Positions 26,010 to 35,294 of a stretch of 64,000 nt of DNA are shown one piece after another. Every line of letters starts with the position of its first letter. The first letter of the stretch is position 1. The translations under genes and the position numbers were made by a program. The notes under the pieces are model-generated. The model saw nothing but the letters and a program-made list of their open reading frames with translations. It made no database searches and had not been told where the DNA came from. The stretch is from Pycnococcus provasolii (taxonomy: Eukaryota; Chlorophyta; Pseudoscourfieldiophyceae; Pseudoscourfieldiales): positions 62,001 through 126,000 of the forward strand of contig CP150550.1 in NCBI GenBank assembly GCA_049487715.1, in the 5' to 3' direction.

Positions 26010-27026
26010 ATGGACGGGCGCGCGCCGATGGGCGGGTTCCCGCCGCCGCCGCCGCGCGGCAGCATGCCCGGACCTCCTGGGTACATGAACGGCGCGGCGC
26101 CACCGCCGTACCACGGAGGCGGGCCACCTCCTCACCAGCACGGCGCGCCGTTCATGGGCGACCCGAGGCTTGGGGGAGGTGCGCCCCGCGAGCGCTCGCG
26201 CTCGCCGCCCAGAGGCGGGCACGGGGACGCATTCAGACACGGAGGTGGGCCGTTGCCCGGTCCGCCGGGACCGCAAGCTAGAGGGTTCCCGCCGCCGCCA
26301 GCTGGCGGGTTCCCGCCACCACCGGGGCCGATGCCGGCGCACGGGAGAGACGAAATGGCGAAGGTGTGGCTGTACGTCGATCCGCAGGGGAAACAGCAGG
26401 GGCCGTTCGCGCTATGCACGCTCAGATATTGGTGCAGGCAGCCTGAGCCGTTCGCCGACATGCTTCGCACGTGGCCGGTGTTTCAGCAGGACATGCATCA
26501 GATTCCACTGGCACAGCTGATCAACCAACCACCACAGCAAATGCCACCACCGCCACAACAGCCGCCAGTCAGTGCTCCGACGTTCTCGCCTATGGGCGGA
26601 GCAGCCGCGTTCTCGCCCATGCACGGTGCAGGCTTGCCACCGCCGTCGCACGCGGGCGCGATGCCCGCGATGGGGTCGAGACCTCCGCTCATGGGCGTCG
26701 GCATGGGACCCATGGGTGTAGCAGCGATGGGGGGCAGCCCTGCGGCGGCAGCCATGCCTAGCCCGGAGAGAAAGGTGCCGCTGTCGGCGGAGATGCGAAC
26801 GAAGCTCAAGGAGGCGGTGACGGAAATCGTGAAGCGCGTCCTGCAGCCGGAGTATAGAAGCAAAAGGATCACGAGCGACCAGTTCAAGCGCATCGCCAGA
26901 GCTGCTGTGCACGACGTCGTCGACAACGCGTCGTCCGTGACGAACGTCGACATGTACGTGGGCATGGAGGAGGATAAAATTACCGCCGCGACCAGGAAAC
27001 ACATGCAGAAAGTGCTTGACAGTTGA
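26010..27026 (+). CDS. GYF-domain protein with C-terminal SRI-like helical domain
   Basis: The first 115 residues are a Pro/Gly-rich disordered region with RERSRSPPRGG, as in splicing-associated proteins. A GYF domain follows (about 118-165: VWLYVDPQGKQQGPFALCTL, RYWCRQPEPFADML, RTWPVFQ), which binds proline-rich ligands. After a Pro/Met/Gln linker, residues about 270-338 form a helical domain (LKEAVTEIVKRVLQPEYRSK, RITSDQFKRIARAAVHDVVD) that resembles SRI-type domains, which bind the phosphorylated RNA polymerase II tail. The likely role is in transcription-coupled RNA processing, inferred from this domain pair. Single exon, 338 residues. The start at 26010 is the first ATG after pyrimidine-rich leader sequence. 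Confidence 0.8.
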   Translation: MDGRAPMGGFPPPPPRGSMPGPPGYMNGAAPPPYHGGGPPPHQHGAPFMGDPRLGGGAPRERSRSPPRGGHGDAFRHGGGPLPGPPGPQARGFPPPPAGGFPPPPGPMPAHGRDEMAKVWLYVDPQGKQQGPFALCTLRYWCRQPEPFADMLRTWPVFQQDMHQIPLAQLINQPPQQMPPPPQQPPVSAPTFSPMGGAAAFSPMHGAGLPPPSHAGAMPAMGSRPPLMGVGMGPMGVAAMGGSPAAAAMPSPERKVPLSAEMRTKLKEAVTEIVKRVLQPEYRSKRITSDQFKRIARAAVHDVVDNASSVTNVDMYVGMEEDKITAATRKHMQKVLDS

Positions 27027-27124
27027 ATTTGCCATCAGTAAAAAGAAAAAACGAATTACATATGAGATGAGATACTACTACGTTGATTTTGTTTTTGCCA
27101 TATCACATTTTTGTATTTTCTTTT

Positions 27125-27808
27125 TCACGCAAGCACAACCGGCAGCGCCGCCATTCCCGCCGACATGACTGTTTTCCCGGTGGCGTACACCGCGCTCACA
27201 ACCGCACGGGCGAGCCAAGGGTTGTTGTACAGGCTCCACGCACCGGCGGTCAGTGCGGTTGTTCGGTAGACGATCCTTCCCCAGTCGAATATCCGCCGCA
27301 GGATGCCCTTACCACGCAGCTCGCGCAGCGTTCCCGCGAGAGCCGTTTGAAGTTTGGCGGGAGGCAGGCTGCGAGCCTCTGGCACGGTGGCAAGGTACCT
27401 CGCGATGAAGTCCGCCATCGAGTCGAGCACGTCGTCCTTGGCAACGAGCACGAATCCGTCGGAGTCCTCCTCCGAAAAGGAGGAGGAGGAGGGCTGTGGG
27501 GAGGAGGACTGTGGCGCGTCCCAGAAGCTCTCCTCCAACGCCATTGCTGGCGTTCTCAGTTCAGCACTATGTTCCGTTTCTTCTTCCCTGAAAGCCGCGG
27601 CGAGCGTCTGCTCGTACTCCGGGGACGAGATACGTTCCTCGAGTCCCTCGTACACTTCGAGCGCCCCCTGTTCGGTGGAGAAGCGGCTTTCCGCGTACTT
27701 GGACGCCGCCTCGGTCGACGCGGGCAGCTGGATGGCGGCGACGAGGCGCGAGAGTATGCCGAGGTCGTGCGGCGCGGGTGCAAGAGGACAGGAGGGAGGG
27801 GACGACAT
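27125..27808 (-). CDS. Conserved-looking hypothetical with C-terminal membrane segment
   Basis: A 227-residue protein starting MSSPPSCPLAPAPHDLG. The middle is acidic and Ser-rich (SSSPQPSSSSFSEEDSDGFV). The C-terminal 90 residues look like a folded unit: VLDSMADFIARYLATVPEAR, LPPAKLQTALAGTLRELRGK, RIFDWGRIVYRTTALTAGAW, LARAVVSAVYATGKTVMSAG. The W-R-Y/A-W-Y-NP pattern reminds me of an uncharacterised plant family, but I cannot name it. The last part is hydrophobic and may sit in a membrane. The frame is open 52 residues further upstream; I chose 27808 for its better start context. Confidence 0.7.
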   Translation of the reverse strand: MSSPPSCPLAPAPHDLGILSRLVAAIQLPASTEAASKYAESRFSTEQGALEVYEGLEERISSPEYEQTLAAAFREEETEHSAELRTPAMALEESFWDAPQSSSPQPSSSSFSEEDSDGFVLVAKDDVLDSMADFIARYLATVPEARSLPPAKLQTALAGTLRELRGKGILRRIFDWGRIVYRTTALTAGAWSLYNNPWLARAVVSAVYATGKTVMSAGMAALPVVLA

Positions 27809-28040
27809 GAAGCGACAAACACACAGAAAGAGAGTGACAGAGTGACAGAATGACGCGCTTCCACGTGGGTGGTCTGGTCCGACTCCGACGCGGCAACCAA
27901 ACCAAACCCAACTACTCTTTGTCGGAAAGAGTCTGGGAACCAACCACCCCACCTCGGGACCCACCCACCCATCAGATGAAGATGAACACCGCAGAAAGAG
28001 GATCGGGAGGGAATCCGGGGATGGAAGGGGCCCCTGCTTA

Positions 28041-28049
28041 TTCGGGGTT
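28041..28049. promoter_or_regulatory. TTCGGGGTT motif
   Basis: Exact copy 233 bp upstream of the minus-strand start at 27808, in the gap before the inositol polyphosphate kinase gene. Confidence 0.35.
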
Positions 28050-28179
28050 CCGTCTTCTGGGCTTCGTCCCGTTCGGGTATGGCTGCTCTTAGTTAGTCAA
28101 ACAGTAGTTAAGGTTAGTTTTTAGTTTTTGACATGTTTGATGTTTCAATTGTTCTACACTACAATCAATAATAATAAGT

Positions 28180-29517
28180 CTACGAATAATTCTGCACAGG
28201 AAGCTCGACGCTGCCGCCATCCTCGTCGAGGCGCTCGAGAAATCCAATGAAACTCTTCAAGCCGCCAAGGAAGTTGACGTCGATGGAAGTGGGGTCGCCG
28301 CCACCGCCGTCGAATAAGCTGCTCTCCTCCGTGTAGTACGTGTGCGCAAAGTCAACGAGACGGATGGAAACGCTCGTCTTGCCGTCCCCAGGCTGTGCGG
28401 AACCCTCGAACATCACCAGAATGCTCGACGAGTAGAAGACGTACGAAGACTGCGCCTCGAAGAAGCTGTACAGCTCTCTCAGCTGCGCGAGGAGGCCACG
28501 CTTGCCGAACAGCACGTCGGACGAACGCAGGCTTCCTCCGTTCGTCACGAAGTGACGCAGCGCTGGCTCAACCTCCTCGATGCGTAGGCGTTTGCACGCC
28601 GGCTTGCCAGCCCTCCAGTACGTTCCTCCGCTGGGCATGTAAACCTGCATGCCGCACAGCTTGAATCCGAGGCGGCTCGACGTCGACTCGGCGTCGCGTG
28701 ACGCGCACTTCAGGCGGTGCTCGTCCGTGCTGTCCTTGGGATGCCACGTTTGGTACCCAATCTTCACGTCCAAAATAGACGGCTTGTTGAAGTGGAAAGC
28801 CTGATCTTGCAACACCACGTAGCGTATCGGCCGCGTTCCCGCGCCAGGAACAAGCTGCACGACGCCGTGGAACGTGGGCACGAACGCCGACAGCTGCGTG
28901 TCCGTCCACCTCCGCGCGGGATCGACGATTCGCGACGACGCACTCTCGCTCGCTGGTTGGTTGGACGTGGTGGTGGTGGTGTCCGCAGCCACGTCACCAC
29001 CATCCACCTTTTTACCAAAAATGCGCTCGTAGAAAGCCACCTCGCGCACACCTCTTGGCCCGCTTGGCAGTGGTTTGTAGAACTTCCCGTTGCAGTCAAC
29101 AAGGCTTCCGTTCTTGCCCTCGCTGAACCTGTGCCCTGCAACCTGGTGCACGTACGGCACGAGCCTGGTACCCTCGTGCACGACGGTGTGCTGACGAACG
29201 AGCGCCTCCCCCAGGTTCCCCTCCGAGGGAATCGTTTCGAACCACTTGGATGTCCATCCGCGTGTTGCTCTGCCTCTAGCAGGACTTCTCCTGGTGTCCG
29301 CGTAGGCGTCTTTCTCAGCCACTCCTAGTCCCACCCCCTGCGAGGTTGTGGTGGGTGCGTGCATGTGCTTGGATGCTGATGAGACGTCTCTTGCTGAAAG
29401 TGAAGGGGGTGAGGACGAGTGGAAGTCGTCCTCCTGGTGCATGTAGTCGTCGTGAACGACGACGACAGGGTGTGGCGACGTGTAGCAGCAGCATTGACGT
29501 AGCTTGACGTAGAGCAT
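28180..29517 (-). CDS. Inositol polyphosphate kinase (IPK2/IP6K family)
   Basis: The catalytic core runs from about residue 120 to the end. Family signatures are present: HQVAGHRFS, GKFYKPLPSGPRGVREVAFY, the PxxxDxKxG inositol-binding motif as PSILDVKIG, SRLGFKLCGMQVY, YVFYSSSILVMFEG (SSSLL-type) and the metal-binding IRLVDFAHT. Such enzymes phosphorylate inositol phosphates using ATP; whether it is an IPMK or an IP6 kinase cannot be told by eye. The N-terminal about 110 residues are Ser/Thr/His-rich and unconserved. In-frame starts are at 29517 and 29442 (MHQEDDF). The upstream region is shared with the divergent MFS gene and holds two TTCGGGGTT-like motifs. Confidence 0.9.
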   Translation of the reverse strand: MLYVKLRQCCCYTSPHPVVVVHDDYMHQEDDFHSSSPPSLSARDVSSASKHMHAPTTTSQGVGLGVAEKDAYADTRRSPARGRATRGWTSKWFETIPSEGNLGEALVRQHTVVHEGTRLVPYVHQVAGHRFSEGKNGSLVDCNGKFYKPLPSGPRGVREVAFYERIFGKKVDGGDVAADTTTTTSNQPASESASSRIVDPARRWTDTQLSAFVPTFHGVVQLVPGAGTRPIRYVVLQDQAFHFNKPSILDVKIGYQTWHPKDSTDEHRLKCASRDAESTSSRLGFKLCGMQVYMPSGGTYWRAGKPACKRLRIEEVEPALRHFVTNGGSLRSSDVLFGKRGLLAQLRELYSFFEAQSSYVFYSSSILVMFEGSAQPGDGKTSVSIRLVDFAHTYYTEESSLFDGGGGDPTSIDVNFLGGLKSFIGFLERLDEDGGSVELPVQNYS

Positions 29518-29635
29518 GATATGGCGTTATAAAAGACGAATGAAATACGTGTCGTGGAAAAAAGGTACTCAGATCCTCTGGCTGTCTGGGGGACGCGTTC
29601 GTTTGATACCTCTCTCATCTCCGAGTTCGGGGTAT

Positions 29636-29666
29636 CTTTTTCTTCGAACTCTACGTGAACCCCGAA
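29636..29666. promoter_or_regulatory. Inverted pair of TTCGGGGT motifs
   Basis: TTCGGGGTA (29636-29644) and AACCCCGAA (29658-29666) face each other in the 245-bp divergent promoter between the kinase (29517, minus) and the MFS gene (29762, plus). Confidence 0.45.
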
Positions 29667-29761
29667 CTCGTAACCCCTATATGGAACCAATATGGAACTA
29701 CTGTACTTTTTTTTCCGAATTCGTTCGTAATTTCGCGTCATCACTTCGCCGTCTCGTCGCC

Positions 29762-31357
29762 ATGGGAACGTTGGCAGACACACCCGTGTTGGGTACCGCC
29801 GTATTCGCTCATAGTCCCTCATCCACGGACTTGGAAACGGCGCTGCTCCTAAACGCGAACGACGACGACAATAACAATAACAGCAACAGCAACAGCAACG
29901 ACAATGACGCAGTCCCCCCAACCGGGCTGTCAAGTTGGCTCTTCATCCTCATGTGCGTCTCTGCGCTCGTCGCGTCGTGCGGCTTCGCGCTCGCGGCGCC
30001 GTATCTGCCAGAGGAAGCAAAGGAATCCTACTCGTGCGGAAGTGTGTGCGTTGGCTTTATTTTTTCCGTACAGCCGGCATTCGCGTTCATCGGATCGCCG
30101 CTGTGCTCGCAGATACTAAAAAGACGACTCTGCTCACGAAGACTTATGCTCATCTTGTCCCTAAATGTCGCTGGACTGGCGTTCGTCGCGTTCGCGTTCG
30201 TCATGAAACTACCCAAACCGCACGAAAATCAGCCGCCTGTGCTGTTTGTGGCTACCGCGTCAATCATTAGAGCGGTGTCTGGTCTTGCGAGTGGTGCGGT
30301 CGACACGACGGTATTCGCGATGATTGCGTCACTGTGTAATCACGAGCAGGCTCACCTCGTGCGCACGCAAGGGGAAGAGTCGACGTCGTCGACGACGACG
30401 ACGACGACAAGCACGCTAGGGGATCGGATGGGAAAGCTAGAGCTGGCGTACGGACTTGGTTTTGCCGTAGGCCCGGCGGTGGGAGCTGGGCTATATGCTC
30501 TGGGTGGCTTCCTTCTTCCCTTTCTCGTGGTGGGTGGACTTACCGTTGTCTTGGTGGCACCCGCGTTGCAAGTCGCACTGCAGATGGGACCTCACGCGGG
30601 CAAGAGCGAACGGGCGAGGCAGATTGCGTCCCTTGTCGAGCTTAGCGAAGAAAGTGAAGCGCAAGGCGACGACGAAGAGCAGTGCAGCGTTGGGGGGCTT
30701 GTGCTCGCGCGGCCGGGAGCTCTGGCAGCGTTGTGCTCAGCCGCGTTGAGTTGTGCGTGCTTTGGTGCTCTGGACCCGAGCCTGCAGATATACATCCTCT
30801 CGTCCGTCAGTGATGCGCACGCAAAGGAGGCTACATCCGCCGTCGGCCTTCTCTTTTGCCTCGTCGCATTTTGCTACTGCCTCGCGACGGTGCCTGTGGG
30901 TCGAATCGCCGATCGCGCAGCGCCGCATGCATGCATCGCAGCCGGACTGGTGGGAATTGCTGTTGGATTTTTCTTGCTTGGCACGCCAAAGTTCCCGATT
31001 CCGTATCTTGGAGAAGCGTGGGCAAAGCTCCTGCCCAACGTGATTGCCCGCAGTGCCGTGGCCCTGTGCGTGATTGGTCCGTCCGCGGCACTGACGTTCG
31101 TGCCATCGATGCCCGCTCTCATCATGGAGGCGAGGAAACGGAATGGAATTGGCCGCAACGACAACTGGCCAGGCGAGGAAGTCTGGCACAACTCGCTCTC
31201 GGGCGCGCTGTCTGCCGCATGGTCCGCGGGTGCGTTTGTTGGACCACTCGCCGGTGGAGCCGTTGTGAGGGGGTTAGGCTTCGACGACGCGACGGGCGTT
31301 TTCTGCGTGGTCTTGGGCGCCATGGCGGCTCTTCAATTGGCGAGTATGCTGTATTAG
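29762..31357 (+). CDS. MFS transporter, SLC18-like
   Basis: A 531-residue multi-pass protein. The first about 55 residues are soluble with an Asn/Asp/Ser low-complexity run (NDDDNNNNSNSNSNDND). Twelve hydrophobic segments follow, including SSWLFILMCVSALVASCGFA, VCVGFIFSVQPAFAFIGSPL, LELAYGLGFAVGPAVGAGLY, LSGALSAAWSAGAFVGPLAG and a C-terminal FCVVLGAMAALQLASMLY. The LAYGLGFAVGPAVG block in helix 5 is typical of vesicular amine/SLC18B1-like and other proton antiporters. A Thr/Ser run occurs in a central loop. The start at 29762 is preceded by an AT-rich leader. Substrate unknown. Confidence 0.85.
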   Translation: MGTLADTPVLGTAVFAHSPSSTDLETALLLNANDDDNNNNSNSNSNDNDAVPPTGLSSWLFILMCVSALVASCGFALAAPYLPEEAKESYSCGSVCVGFIFSVQPAFAFIGSPLCSQILKRRLCSRRLMLILSLNVAGLAFVAFAFVMKLPKPHENQPPVLFVATASIIRAVSGLASGAVDTTVFAMIASLCNHEQAHLVRTQGEESTSSTTTTTTSTLGDRMGKLELAYGLGFAVGPAVGAGLYALGGFLLPFLVVGGLTVVLVAPALQVALQMGPHAGKSERARQIASLVELSEESEAQGDDEEQCSVGGLVLARPGALAALCSAALSCACFGALDPSLQIYILSSVSDAHAKEATSAVGLLFCLVAFCYCLATVPVGRIADRAAPHACIAAGLVGIAVGFFLLGTPKFPIPYLGEAWAKLLPNVIARSAVALCVIGPSAALTFVPSMPALIMEARKRNGIGRNDNWPGEEVWHNSLSGALSAAWSAGAFVGPLAGGAVVRGLGFDDATGVFCVVLGAMAALQLASMLY

Positions 31358-31829
31358 TAAACATTGTATTTTTTTTTTGCAGCTCGAGAACATTCGTTAC
31401 AGTACCCGCCATGCCAAGTCGGCGCGCTACGAGGAAATGCCGCGAGCAAAAAAAAAGGAAAGGGACTGAGTCCTTCTCTTTCGAGATTACAGGCAAAAGG
31501 CCCAGGTCTTATGGTTCGTCAAATCCGTTTCAGAATGTTGATCCATGGACGAACCAACGCACGACGCGATCCAAGGACTTTTTCCTGTTTATGCGTGTCT
31601 TGCTGTATTGCTACCCTAGAACGAACGCAAGATTTTATGAAAAAGAATTCCTAAAATTCCTTCTAGAAATACCGTTTCAACAGAAAAATTCATCGGACAT
31701 CGCGCGATTCGAACCATGGCACGCAAAAACGAAATCGCCTCCCAAGTGGAAACTATAACCATTTCACACACATCATATCGACAATCGGGGATACGCCTAC
31801 CACTCCCTCATCATCATTATTATGGCGCC
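31358..31829. other. Intergenic, no gene seen
   Basis: AT-richer sequence containing a T-tract at 31370-31378 after the MFS stop. No coding or RNA gene was recognised. Confidence 0.5.
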
Positions 31830-33746
31830 ATGACGTCCCCTCTGACTTCTCCTCCGATGCGGCGCCTGCTGCGTCGCCTACCGACCGAGCGAACCGCCTT
31901 GCTCCTGTTTGCGTTCACGACGCTCCTCACGCGAACGTACGTCGCGCACAGGCCTGCTCACACACGCCGCCTTCTCATAAACGACGACGACGAACCGTCG
32001 CCACTCCCACCACCACCTCCTCCAGGACCCCTCGCCGCACCCCCTCGCCTCAAAATCATCACCAAGCACCTCCCTCCACCTCCACCTCCACCGGTGCCCA
32101 TACTAGCACCTCCACCCGTCGCAGTCCCTGCTGCCGCTCGTGGCCTCCACGACGGTTGGCTGGACGTGCCCCTTCCGCTGCTCGCCACGCCGCCGCCGCC
32201 GCCACCTGAATCCACAGGCGACGACGCGTACAGCATCCTCCAAGCAGCACTGTCATACGGCGGGTCCAACGCACAAACGAAGAAAGACGACCCGAACGCC
32301 TTCACCACACATCTGCCAAACAAGTTCACGCTCACGCGACATTCGGTGGAAGACGAAGGCGCTCTCTACATCCCCAAGATTGACAACAGTCGCGAGCGCG
32401 TCTTCCCCGATCCGGGCGTGCGGCTGTATGGCAAGCCGTACGCGACGAACCACGAGCTACGCCGCAAGTGGGACTTGGCGAGGCGCAACACGGGTGTGAC
32501 GTGGCGTCGGCTGCTGCACTCTCTCCCGTCGTCCGACGAGCTGGCGAGCTACCGGCCTGCGACGTGTGCCGTTGTGGGAAACGGAGGAACGCTCAAGGTG
32601 CACGCCGACGAGGGATACGGCTTCGGCGCGGCCATTGACGCGCACGAGTGCGTGATTCGATTCAACTTCGCACCCGCGGGGGGTGTGCACGCGCGTGTCG
32701 TGGGCAATCGAACATCCATACGTATCTTGAACCGCGCTCGCGTGCTCGAGCTCGATCAGCAGGTTGACGAGGAACTCGCGCGTTCCAACAACGCAGATCC
32801 CTCGGAGGTGGCGCGCAAGGTGGTGCGGAGGCTCTCGCAGGCGGAAATTGCGACGCTTGGGCATGTGACGGCGCCTGACGCACTCGAGGCGTTTGTTCGA
32901 GTTCGGCTTGGTGATCGAGGCGTGGGGCAGAGACCGAGGCACGGCATTGGCGGAGGTGCGGAGCAGATGGCACGCTTTGGGGGATCGCAGCAGCAGCAGG
33001 GGCAGGGGCATCGCCGCCGCCACCGCCTCCTCCTCCGCAGGCTGCTACAACAGGTCGCACCTTCTTCAGCTCGCAATGCCTCGATCTCGGCAATCGACCC
33101 GACGTTCCATGCGCATGTTCTGCACCTCTACCGCGAGCTGCTCGCAACGGCGCGTTCGATACCGATTTCGGCAGACTCTCCCGCGACGAGCGGATTCTAC
33201 GGAGTGATCCTTGCACTCGCCATCTGCAAGCGCGTCACCGTGTACGGCTTCGCGCGTCACTGGGGAGCCGCCAACCCCACACTCGGGGTAGGAACACTGC
33301 ACGTCCCGTACCACTACTTTGACGCCGAGGAGCCGAATGTCGGGCAGAAGCAACGCGACGACACCGAGCTCATCAGCTTGTCCGCGCTCGAGAAGCGCGT
33401 GTCTGGCGCACAGCAAGGTGCTATGCACGGCGATTCGCCGATGCGGCGCTTGCGTCATGGAGAGCCATGCTCGTCGCCGTGCGAGCTGACGAATGGCGCG
33501 GATCAGTGCGACTCTTGCATGCCCGGGAGCACGTGCGTTTGCAACGTGTGGCATTCCGTGCCAAAACCTGGGTACTGCTACGACCTCGCGACGATGAGCA
33601 ACATCGAGGGTGCGGTTGGTCGCCTGAACTGCTTCCGGCCGTGCGTCGGCGGCGAGTCGATGTGCCCCGGTGGCGTCGACGGCTCTTGCATGGACGTTCG
33701 CATGAAGCATGGCGCATCCGCACTCGGCGCGTGCGCTTCTCCCTGA
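31830..33746 (+). CDS. Sialyltransferase-like glycosyltransferase (GT29), first copy
   Basis: A type II membrane protein with an N-terminal anchor (TALLLFAFTTLLTRTYVA) and a Pro-rich stem. Sialyl motif L is clear (TCAVVGNGGTLKV, DEGYGFGAAIDAHECVIRFN), followed by motif S (PATSGFYGVILALAICKRVT, VYGFA) and motif III/VS (VPYHYFD...E). GT29 enzymes act in the Golgi; plant-lineage members may use CMP-Kdo or other donors, so the substrate is open. A C-terminal Cys-rich module (about the last 110 residues: PCSSPCELTNGADQCDSCMP, GSTCVCN) is an unusual addition. The stretch 32890-33060 reads as Arg/Gln/Gly-rich in the main frame, while a neighbouring frame gives FEFGLVIEAWGRDRGTALAE, so a pair of compensating indels is possible. 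Confidence 0.87.
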   Translation: MTSPLTSPPMRRLLRRLPTERTALLLFAFTTLLTRTYVAHRPAHTRRLLINDDDEPSPLPPPPPPGPLAAPPRLKIITKHLPPPPPPPVPILAPPPVAVPAAARGLHDGWLDVPLPLLATPPPPPPESTGDDAYSILQAALSYGGSNAQTKKDDPNAFTTHLPNKFTLTRHSVEDEGALYIPKIDNSRERVFPDPGVRLYGKPYATNHELRRKWDLARRNTGVTWRRLLHSLPSSDELASYRPATCAVVGNGGTLKVHADEGYGFGAAIDAHECVIRFNFAPAGGVHARVVGNRTSIRILNRARVLELDQQVDEELARSNNADPSEVARKVVRRLSQAEIATLGHVTAPDALEAFVRVRLGDRGVGQRPRHGIGGGAEQMARFGGSQQQQGQGHRRRHRLLLRRLLQQVAPSSARNASISAIDPTFHAHVLHLYRELLATARSIPISADSPATSGFYGVILALAICKRVTVYGFARHWGAANPTLGVGTLHVPYHYFDAEEPNVGQKQRDDTELISLSALEKRVSGAQQGAMHGDSPMRRLRHGEPCSSPCELTNGADQCDSCMPGSTCVCNVWHSVPKPGYCYDLATMSNIEGAVGRLNCFRPCVGGESMCPGGVDGSCMDVRMKHGASALGACASP

Positions 33747-34136
33747 CAGCCTGAACCTTGTAATTTTACTCTATTTATATTTTATGGTACTACCCGTACA
33801 GTTATTCTCCTCGCCATTCCCCCATCGCAGAGTCTCCTCCCCTCTTTTCTTTTCGTTTTCTTCCATCCCCGGATTTCTGTAACTATCCAGGTTTCCCCAT
33901 CGCGGAATCCTCGCCACTACTGTATTCATTCTTCGACCTCAGAGTAAGTAGTATCTCAGCAGCTCATCTCCGTTGCGATTCTTGTTGCCACCTCTCAAGT
34001 CACTTACAAATCTCACCACTATCGTTAAGTTAAGTTTAGGCTTGCAACCATCATCAACTCAGTACCTCAGTCTCCTCGTGTGCTGCTTCTAGTTCTAGTT
34101 CTGCTTCTAGTACTTGGCACACTCGCCTCATTGACC
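33747..34136. other. Intergenic, no gene seen
   Basis: Pyrimidine-rich DNA between GT29 and the sirtuin gene. Two similar TTCC/CCATCGCGGA stretches occur near 33820 and 33898. No coding feature is visible. Confidence 0.5.
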
Positions 34137-35228
34137 ATGGACGCTTCCCTGATTCAGGCGATGCTCGCGCGCATGGGAATCAACAACGACCCCGAAGGAG
34201 AGCCGCCGCCGCCGCCGCCCGAACCTGTGCTCGCGTCGTTTGACCTGCAAGGCGTCGCTGACAAAATCAAGTCTGGTGAAGTGAAAAAAGTCGTGTTCGC
34301 GGTGGGAGCGGGCATCAGCGTGTCCGCCGGCATTTCTGACTTTAGAACGCCAGGAACGGGACTGTACGACAACCTCCAGCAGTACAACCTGCCCAGCCCG
34401 GAGGCGATATTCAGCATAGACTACTTCCAAGACAGGCCGGAGGCGTTCTACACGCTCGCGAAGGAAATGTGGGCCGCGAACGACTTCAAGCCCACGCCGG
34501 CGCACTACCTCATGAAACTGTTCCACGAAAAGGACATGCTCAAGCGTGTGCTGACTCAGAATATCGACTCGCTCGAGGCGAAGGCTGGCATTCCCAAGAA
34601 ATTGGTGGTTGCCGCCCACGGAAACTTCGACGCCGCGACGTGCATTGAAACGCGACAGAAGGTGGACGTCGACGAACTCAAGGAGGCGGTGAGGACGGAC
34701 ACGTGGCAGCAGTTCAACGAAAAGCACGGCGGCCTCTGCAAGCCGGACATCGTCTTCTTCGGCGAGAGCTTGCCACACGCCTTCTTCCACGCACTGCGAG
34801 AGGACCTTCCCGACGCTGACCTTCTCATCGTCATGGGCACGAGCCTGGCCGTTCAGCCGTTCGCATCGTGCGTCGACGAAGTTTCGAACATGACCCCGCG
34901 CGTACTGATGAACCGTGAGAAGGTTGGCGAGGCGAGCGAGGATTTGGTCAAGATCGCAGGTTGGCAACGCGCAAGAGGATTTTTGTTCGACGGCGAGTAT
35001 CAGTACCGCGACGTTTTCGTCGGCGGCGATATTGATGCAAGCGCATGGCGCTTGGCAAGCCTACTTGGTTGGACTGCGGATCTCGAGCGGCTCGTGGGCA
35101 AGACGGAAGAGGCGGCGACGGCGGAAGGCGAAGAGGAGAAGAGGAAGATGAAGGAAAAGGGCGCGGCGCACATGGCGGAGAAGATTGCCAAGGCGGAGGA
35201 GGCGAATTCCGACGACGTTGCGAGATGA
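34137..35228 (+). CDS. Sirtuin (SIRT2-like NAD-dependent deacylase) with a degenerate zinc site
   Basis: A 363-residue sirtuin. The NAD-binding and catalytic landmarks are present: VVFAVGAGISVSAGISDFRT (about 52-71), TQNIDSLEAKAG (140-151), catalytic His161 in VVAAHGNFDAATC, KPDIVFFGESLP (202-213) and VMGTSLAVQPFAS. Position by position, this resembles SIRT2/Hst2. The zinc module is odd. Of the four cysteines expected, only Cys169 remains in register; the other three positions are Gln174, Asn194 and His197, with an extra Cys201 nearby. GISDFR replaces the usual GIPDFR. The C terminus is a charged Lys/Glu/Ala coiled-coil-like tail. The start at 34137 is the first ATG in frame. Confidence 0.9.
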   Translation: MDASLIQAMLARMGINNDPEGEPPPPPPEPVLASFDLQGVADKIKSGEVKKVVFAVGAGISVSAGISDFRTPGTGLYDNLQQYNLPSPEAIFSIDYFQDRPEAFYTLAKEMWAANDFKPTPAHYLMKLFHEKDMLKRVLTQNIDSLEAKAGIPKKLVVAAHGNFDAATCIETRQKVDVDELKEAVRTDTWQQFNEKHGGLCKPDIVFFGESLPHAFFHALREDLPDADLLIVMGTSLAVQPFASCVDEVSNMTPRVLMNREKVGEASEDLVKIAGWQRARGFLFDGEYQYRDVFVGGDIDASAWRLASLLGWTADLERLVGKTEEAATAEGEEEKRKMKEKGAAHMAEKIAKAEEANSDDVAR

Positions 35229-35294
35229 TAAGAGTTCAAATTCATTTTATAAAAAAAGAGATGTACGTTTATTTACATGTCATGTCGTCAACGA

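Noticed and set aside
31690-31730. tRNA gene suggested by a GATTCGAAC box
   Set aside because: Neither strand gives a paired T-stem, anticodon arm or acceptor stem around it.
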